This document shows positions 57,891-64,000 of a stretch of 64,000 nt of DNA, piece after piece. Both the position numbers and the translations under genes were made by a program. The notes beneath the pieces are model-generated. The model was not told the origin of the DNA. It searched no databases and was given only the letters and a program-made list of their open reading frames with translations. The DNA comes from Narthecium ossifragum (Eukaryota; Streptophyta; Magnoliopsida; Dioscoreales; Nartheciaceae), in assembly GCA_963920575.1 (NCBI GenBank), contig OY986964.1:35261825-35325824 (forward strand). The letters run 5' to 3'. Numbering within the stretch: position 1 is the stretch's first letter; each line of letters begins with the position of its first letter.

Positions 57891-60800
57891 ATGGCGATCC
57901 GCCAGATCTCCGCCGCCGTGCTGCTCTTCCTCGCCGCCTGGGTGTCGCCTTTGCCGGCGAATGCTGCTCGCGCGACGGCCACCTACCCCGCGGCACGAGG
58001 GTTCGTGGTTCGGGGACGCGTGTTCTGCGACACGTGCCGCGCCGGGTTTGAGACCCCTTTCGCCACTTACCTCTCCGGTAATAACCTCTCCTCCTCTTGC
58101 TCTTAGCTTTTGCTGGTCTTAGTACATGATCCCCTAGTGGAGAGATTGGTGGCGATATTTACCGGGTCGGATCCAGCCAGATTTGGATCCGAGGCGAGGC
58201 GTATAGATAGATATAGGAGAGGATTAGATAGATAATCAGGTCCAGTCTCGGATCGGGATCTGGACTTTCTTGACTTGTTTGCATTTTGTTATGGTTTGTC
58301 CTAGTTAGATGAAAGTAATATAAAAGTCATGCCTTCACTGCGTCAACATCCATTATTGTTGTTGTTATGGATTGAATTTTCTTCATTTTATTGACTAATT
58401 AGAGTCTAGTTGTATTTTGTGGTAACAATTTAGTCCATCCGGGCTGCATTTATGGTCAGAAGAGATTAGATCTACTATTGTCATGCGTGTCACGTGAATG
58501 CTCTCAGTCACACATGGTCATGTGGGGTCGCCACAAACGAGTGCTATAGTTAGATCTTGCAATTTTTGGCAGTTTGGGATTAGGAGCGAACTGAGATAAG
58601 AACCACTAAAAGAATTTTATTTTTGGTTGAGTAATTTTTTTTAGAAACGAACAAGTTGAAGTAGAACTGGAGAGAAATTAGCCACTTGAAAGCTGTTCTT
58701 TGAGTGAGGTGATAAAGAGCAAACAATAAAATTATGGTTTTGGATGTTTTGGTTATTGACTATGAAAACAGATGCCAACATTCATCCGAGTTTGGAGGAA
58801 GTGTTGAGATTGCCTATAGGTGAGACTGATTCTTGCAAATGGGCATATGGTCATGGAGGAGTTACGATGGCCTCGGCATATCTCTTTGCTGTTAGAAGTA
58901 AGAATAAGGTTCAAAGGGAGGATGAAAAGATCTTTTGGAATAATGTGTGGAGAATGCCGATTAGTCCTAGGGCTCAACAGTTTCTTTGGCCAGCTCTGCA
59001 GGGCAGGATTCCTGTTCGAGAATTGCTGTGGCATTGTGGGGTGATTTCTGAGCGAGTATGCCCAAGATGCAGAGAGGTTCCTGAAACTATGGAACATGCT
59101 TTTTTTGAATGCCCATTCGTGAGAGAGACATTTAGGGGACGTTTGGCGGATGCGGGATCCGGCGAATCCATGGGATCGCCGGATTCCGGATCCTTGGGAT
59201 CCGGCCGTTTGGCCCTCAAGCGGATCCCGATTTCGGTGTCCGCCCGCTCAAGAAGAGCGGACACTGATTCTGAATTCGCGTCCGCGGCTCCTGTGGATCC
59301 GGACGCGGCAAATGCCCCCTTAGTGCATTGTTGGGCATGAATGAGTATGAAGTGAGAGCAGAGGGTCTAATGCAGATAATGGCTCAGTCGCAGCCAGGGA
59401 GAAGAAAGGCTTGGTTGGCTTTGGTCTCTGGGTTCTATGGAAGGATAGGAACAAAATGGTCTTTGAGGAGAAGGGGGATACAGTGGATTCTATTGTGCAT
59501 AGGGTTATTAGATTGGTGGAGGAGCACCTTAATAGGTGGCAGATGCCAGATTTCAGACATGAAGGAAATGGGCAGGGGTTTTTTGTTCAGGCTGATTGAT
59601 CCTTTGATGGATCTATGCAAAAGGCAGCTGTTGGTGTTTACTGTGGTAATGCTGCTGGAGAGGATCTGTGGGGTGTTGGGAAACCTGTGGATGCGCACAC
59701 TTCTTTGCAGACTGAGCTTTGGGCCATCTCTGTTGCTATTGAGGAGGCAATTGCTAGAGGGCTCCGTAGTTTTGTGGTGGAATCTGACTCGTTGTTGGCA
59801 GTGGATATATTGAACAATCGAAAGCTATGGCCAGTAGAGTTGGAAGGTTTGGTGAAAGGTATATATGGAGGCAGATGCTGCAAGGTAGTTCCATATTGGT
59901 AGTTTTTGTACCAAGGGATAATGTGGCTAAAGCAGATAGTATTGCACAAGCTTGTCGTGTATCTGATGTTAGCTTTACTTGGTCCCCAGTGGATGGACTG
60001 GGGAGTTTAGAGTCTGTGATGTAAGCAATTAGCACTTTTGTGCTGAACTAACAAAAAAAAAACATTCAGGTGATGTTCATTTGATGAGATAAAACTGCAT
60101 AGAAGTCCTGGATGCGCTTTCCAGCTATGATATGTGGGCCGTGGTTAGCTTAACTGCAGGGTTATGCTCTTTTATTGGTTGTGTATTTGTTAATTGTAGA
60201 AGCTTTTTCTTGTTTCACCATTCTTAATTTATAATTCATTTCTTTTTAGATAAATTGTTCGAGATGGTTAGACTGTAATCTTAGTAAAATTCTACTGCTG
60301 TTTCTGTTATACACTGGTTGATTTTTGATTGCTCGGAGTGTAAAACTAGAGCTTATGCGCAACCCAGAAAACCTAGAAATGTAGGAAAAGTTGCAAAAGA
60401 AAATTCTCAGACCTTGCGGGAAGGTTAGAAACAGAGGGTGCATTTTATGTGTTTGTGTTGCCTTCCGCCGGTGACATTTTTCCTGTTCTTTGGAATTTAC
60501 CCAGTTTAAAGTGTCTGGATTAGTATAATATGATTCACTGTTCTTGGGACAGTTTCAATAAACTTCTCTCAGTTTATGCACCTGCACTTCTAGGCACAAT
60601 CCAGATTATGCATTTCCTCACAAGTTTCCAGTTTTAGAAGTTAATCTCGGTAAAGTTTCAGGTAGTTTGCTTGTTCATGGCAATAGTTTCTTTCATTTTC
60701 CTGTTTTATGATAGGATGCTAATTGTGATCTGATATGTGCTTGGTTTTTAGGTGCCAAAGTGAAGGTTGAATGCCGATCTAGAACCACCAGCACAAAGAC

Positions 60801-61071
60801 ATTCGAGGGTTTGACCGACGAGACTGGCACATACCACATCCCTGTTGCAGACGAGCATGAGCATGAGACCTGCGAAACCGCACTCGTTAGCAGCCCACAG
60901 GGTGATTGTGCCTCCTTGGTTCCAGGTCGTGAGAGGGCTCCTGTGTTCCTTACACGCAACAACGGCATCGCCTCAGACACTAGGGTTGCCAATGCCATGG
61001 GCTTCCAGAAGACAACCGCTCTTCCTGAATGCGCTGCGCTTCTCAAGCGGTACGAGCAATATGATGTCTAG
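57891..61071 (+). CDS. Pollen Ole e 1 / extensin-domain secreted protein
   Basis: Two exons, 57891-58077 and 60752-61071, GT-AG, phase 1, give 168 residues. A signal peptide of about 25 residues (LLFLAAWVSPLPANA) is followed by GFVVRGRVFCDTCRAGFET, the Ole e 1 family hallmark, then GAKVKVECRSRTT, GTYHIPVADEHEHETCE and APVFLTRNNGIASDTRVANA. Cysteines in FCDTC, VEC, TCE, DC and PEC fit the disulphide pattern. Close to the monocot pollen C13 / Phl p 11 type. It is secreted; the role is thought to lie in pollen or wall development, and the biochemical activity is unknown. The 2.7 kb intron contains a LINE with a MITE inside it; splice sites remain intact. Confidence 0.93.
58785..60060 (+). mobile_element. 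5'-truncated LINE in the Ole e 1 gene intron, interrupted by a MITE
   Basis: Encodes the zinc-binding zf-RVT region (ISPRAQQFLWPALQGRIPVR, VCPRCREVPETMEHAFFECP) and, after frameshifts, an RNase H domain (SMQKAAVGVYCGNAAGEDLW, AIARGLRSFVVESDSLLAVD). It ends in an A run at about 60052-60062. The octamer AACATTCA at 58777-58784 and 60061-60068 may be its target duplication. The MITE at 59135-59319 splits it. It is on the same strand as the host gene. Confidence 0.78.
59135..59319. mobile_element. 185-base Tourist-like MITE inside the LINE
   Basis: The left end GGGGACGTTTGGCGGATGCGG is an inverted copy of the right end (complement GGGGGCATTTGCCGCGTCCGG). TTA flanks both sides (59132-59134, 59320-59322). 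GGATCC words recur inside. Removal restores the surrounding LINE flow. Likely mobilised by a PIF/Harbinger transposase. Confidence 0.85.
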
Positions 61072-61329
61072 GTGAAAATTCTTGTTTGGTTGCTAGGCTC
61101 CCACAAAAATTTGCTATACTCTCGCTATTGCGCATATATTCCTTGTATTCAGCATCTGGTTACCTGTTGTGACCAATGGTTCGTATGACTCATGTGGTTG
61201 ATTTAACTTCTAGATCGTTTTCAATTCAAGTCTCAGATTATGGCTCATTTTCTGGTTGATTGTTTGTTTCTGAACAGCCATGCTTGATTGGTACCCATTT
61301 AAGGGTGCAATGGCTTGATGGTCTCTAAG
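61072..61329. other. 3' flank of the Ole e 1-like gene
   Basis: Presumed 3' UTR. No exact polyadenylation signal chosen. Confidence 0.5.
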
Positions 61330-61610
61330 GCCATGTTTGGTTTGGGGATAAGATGGATTATCCCCACTTTATCCCCAAATAGAATGGGGTTAGTAAAATA
61401 AGAATAATGTGGGTTAAGAAGGGCCAGCCTATAAAAATAGAGATATCATTTGTCCTATCCATATTTAACTTCACCCTCCATTGTATTCGCATTTCTATTT
61501 TTTTAATAAAAAAAATATTTTGATCCATTTCCCGTTCATTATCTCAACTCTTCTGATCCCAAAATCTCTTAATATGGAATAACATGTCCCCTTACCAACC
61601 AGCCTCTTAA
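61330..61610. mobile_element. Possible Tourist-like MITE
   Basis: GGCCATGTTTGGTTTGGGGATAA at the left and the complement of the right, GGCTGGTTGGTAAGGGGACA, look like diverged inverted ends. Interior has TTATCCCC/GGGGATAA words. Target duplication unclear. Confidence 0.5.
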
Positions 61611-61806
61611 TGCTTACTTCACCTTTGCATAGCCTTCACAATATATATCGTGAAGTCTCCAGTATCTTTAAGACAGTGGTGCCCCTGCTGCTACATTGAG
61701 TCCTTAGAATCCATGTCCCATTCCATGGATTTACCGGAGGAGCTACTGTATGCTTGCTCTATATAAAACCTCCAAAGAGTTTAACATTAACTTGACATAC
61801 AACAGT

Positions 61807-63130
61807 ATGATGGGATCCAGGGCCGGGATGCCAAGCTAGTGTGCTTACGGAATGGTGGATGGGGGATGGCCCCCTGCTTTTATATCCTACTATGATGGCA
61901 TCGGAGTAAGCTTTACTGACCATGTCGGTGGGGGAGCTTATCACGGAAGAAGGTGCTTGGCATCGGGAGAGATTGGAGGAACTCTTTCATCCTGAGATGG
62001 TGGAGTATATAGCTAGCATGCCTTTGGCGCCACATGGAGAAACGGAGAAGCCAAGGTGGACCTGGAACTCCTCTGGGAAGGTTACCACGGCATCCTGTTA
62101 CTAGATGCTTGAACACGAAGATGGGCTCCAGTGTGATGAGGAGCAAATTAAACTGTGGAGGAGTGCTTGGTGGGCGCCGGCGGGTCCGCGGGTGCGTATG
62201 TTCTTGTGGAAGGTGCTTCATCGGAAGGTACCAACGCGACTAACTCTTTGGAACCTCTGTTTGGCGTCGGAGCGAGGGTGCCCGCGATGTCAAATGGAGG
62301 ATGAGATGCTTGACCACATCTTCTTCCAGTGTGAGTACGCTAGGAAGGTCTGGCAAGGGGTTTGGCAAGGGATCTGTAGGAACCCACCGCTCTGTTTCCT
62401 TGCGCTGGAGGATGCTTTCAAGCTGCTGATGAGGCCTACGAAAACAGAGGACGATGCTCTGCTCAAATCGCTGACTGCTTATACCATTTGGTGCTTATGG
62501 AAGGATCGTTGTAGAGTGGTGGCTAATGAGGATAGTTACGACGTCAAGGATAAAGTTAGATCCATCAGGTGGCAAGCCAAAGAATTCTTGGCTGTTGAGA
62601 AAGGAAGAAGGGGGAGAGATGCACCAATGGCATGGGATGGAACCATTATCCAAGTAGATGCGGCGGTGAATCTCGGAAGAGGCAAGGCTGGCATTGGGGC
62701 AGTTTGTGTGGATGATGCAGACGTCATTATGTGGATGGAAGGCGGACTGAGGGCGGTATCGTCAGTGATCGGAGGTGAGCTGTACGTTATTGAGCTAGCT
62801 TTGAGGGAGGCGATGAAGCGTGGATACCGTCGCATTCTTATTGAGACAGATTCTCTATATGTGGCGAAAATGATTGATGGCTCGCTCCCGGTAGCCGGCG
62901 ATTGTGTACGCACTGTTCAGGACATATGGTGGGCAAGACGTGGGTTTGTTGAAGTCATGGTGAGATACATACCTCGAGAAGATAACGCTAGGGCGGATTG
63001 GGTCGCCAAGGAAGCACTAGAGATAGATTCGTTGATTGTAGTGGATGAGGCTGTCAGGGGATTTGTCCCTAGCTGACTTACTGTGATGGTTTTCTAACCT
63101 AATGGCTCAATTTATCAAAAAAAAAAAAAA
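61807..63130 (+). mobile_element. 5'-truncated LINE with long open frame and target duplication
   Basis: A 16-base duplication CTTGACATACAACAGT at 61791-61806 and 63131-63146 flanks it; a poly-A tail ends at 63130. The frame 62105-63076 (323 codons) is open. zf-RVT motif with CPRCQMEDEMLDHIFFQCEY, then an RNase H domain (QVDAAVNLGRGKAGIGAVCV, GELYVIELALREAMKRGYRR, ILIETDS, YIPREDNARADWVAKEAL) with its acidic active-site positions D, E and D visible. The open frame suggests a fairly recent insertion. The reverse transcriptase part is missing, so it is dead. Confidence 0.9.
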
Positions 63131-63146
63131 CTTGACATACAACAGT

Positions 63147-64000
63147 CATGCATAAACCGGTAAATAAATATTGGTTAGCTTGTTGCTGCTACAATTACTT
63201 TCTCATTTTGTCCAATCCATTTTAGGATTAATCAAAAGTCATAAAAACTACTTGCATTCTAACGAGAGGGAGAAGATAAAACATGAAATACTTCAGTAAC
63301 ACTAACCCTAACCCCAAATGGAATTGTTGTCTGGCACTACTATGACATCAACTTCCTCCTCTCCGTGAAACGCTCCATAGCTGAGCTACATCTCCTCCCT
63401 CTGCCTCTCGAACGCCATGTCAATCTCTCCTCACAACCTCTCTCATATGGGCCTCTGCATCGACCCGCACTGCTATATGAACTCATTATCCTTTCAATCA
63501 ACCTCCAGTTCTCCTCCGGCAAGATACTCGCCGCTGTCGAGAAGACAAGCCTTAAATCACAATCCTCATGTCCAACAATATCAGACTCAAGTTAGGTCTC
63601 TAGCACTTTATTTTATCCAGTTGGAGAATCCAGCTGCCACTACCGGTGTCATCCTCTGTATCGTCGCACTTCCTCTTCTCATTGATTCGGCTGCTGATGC
63701 CGGAGACTCTAGCATCTCCACGAGCTTCTGCTTCCTCAGATTACGATGAAATTCTAAGTACGGTATTGGTTAGTTGAAGAAGGGCTTCTTCCTGGTTGAC
63801 AACCCTAGCCCATGTCTCTGTTGGATGGCATCGTTAACAGGCGGCTCTGATTCTTGTGAGCTATCCATCTCCTTGTAGAAGATGACCCTGGTTGCAGGTT
63901 GCAGATGCTAACCTTCTTAATTAGGATGATAAAATTTTGAGGGATTTGTCAAATGGTCCCTTGTTCGAGACCAACTTGTCAAATGGTCTTCAGTCATTTA
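63147..64000. other. Unassigned right edge
   Basis: A plus-strand coding-like stretch around 63350-63600 is not recognised, and no splice structure could be set. Could be part of a gene continuing beyond the window. Confidence 0.35.

Overview
This is nuclear DNA of a flowering plant, probably a monocot. The evidence is spliced genes with GT-AG introns, plant-only families (FLZ zinc finger, SOSEKI, Ole e 1 domain protein, plant GH5 glucosidase with a fascin-like N-terminal half), GC-rich first exons, and very many plant transposons. The species cannot be fixed from the sequence. A scaffold gap of exactly 200 N lies at 37952-38151.

Host genes, in order: (1) a nine-exon PP2C phosphatase on the minus strand (5450 to 141) with a long acidic N-terminal extension; (2) a two-exon FLZ-domain gene, minus (12342 to 11032); (3) a GH5 exo-beta-1,3-glucanase-like gene, minus (21136 to 18783), intact with a signal peptide; (4) a second GH5 copy, minus (43405 to 38766), lacking the signal peptide, frameshifted at the catalytic nucleophile exon and invaded by a gene-carrying transposon; (5) a five-exon SOSEKI gene, plus (50064 to 51864); (6) a two-exon Ole e 1-like gene, plus (57891 to 61071), whose intron holds a LINE that itself holds a MITE. 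Further scraps of the GH5 repeat unit lie at about 34880-35010 (first exon and promoter) and 46930-48430 (3' flank), so the GH5 locus was once a tandem array.

The rest is mostly mobile DNA. The largest item is a roughly 9.1 kb PIF/Harbinger element (24043-33147). It has an open DDE transposase, an open Myb/SANT-like partner gene, an extra 90-codon gene for an RNase H1 N-terminal-type domain with a hydrophobic tail, and two large minisatellite blocks. It sits inside a decayed endogenous pararetrovirus (Caulimoviridae). Several terminal-inverted-repeat elements carry pieces of host genes (Pack-type): kinase plus BAHD acyltransferase (about 17487-18589), LRR pieces (35938-37405, perfect 9-bp target duplication), subtilase pieces (about 39720-41480), unidentified GC-rich pieces (12680-13891 with a perfect 9-bp duplication; 21241-22878 with a TTA duplication). 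There is also a gag-only Copia element with both LTRs and a 5-bp duplication (43791-46493), at least five 5'-truncated LINE copies (three with clear target duplications), two related solo LTR-like segments, and several MITEs.

Boundaries of host genes were set by splice sites that keep the reading frame through every exon. Transposon ends were set by terminal repeats and target duplications where visible.
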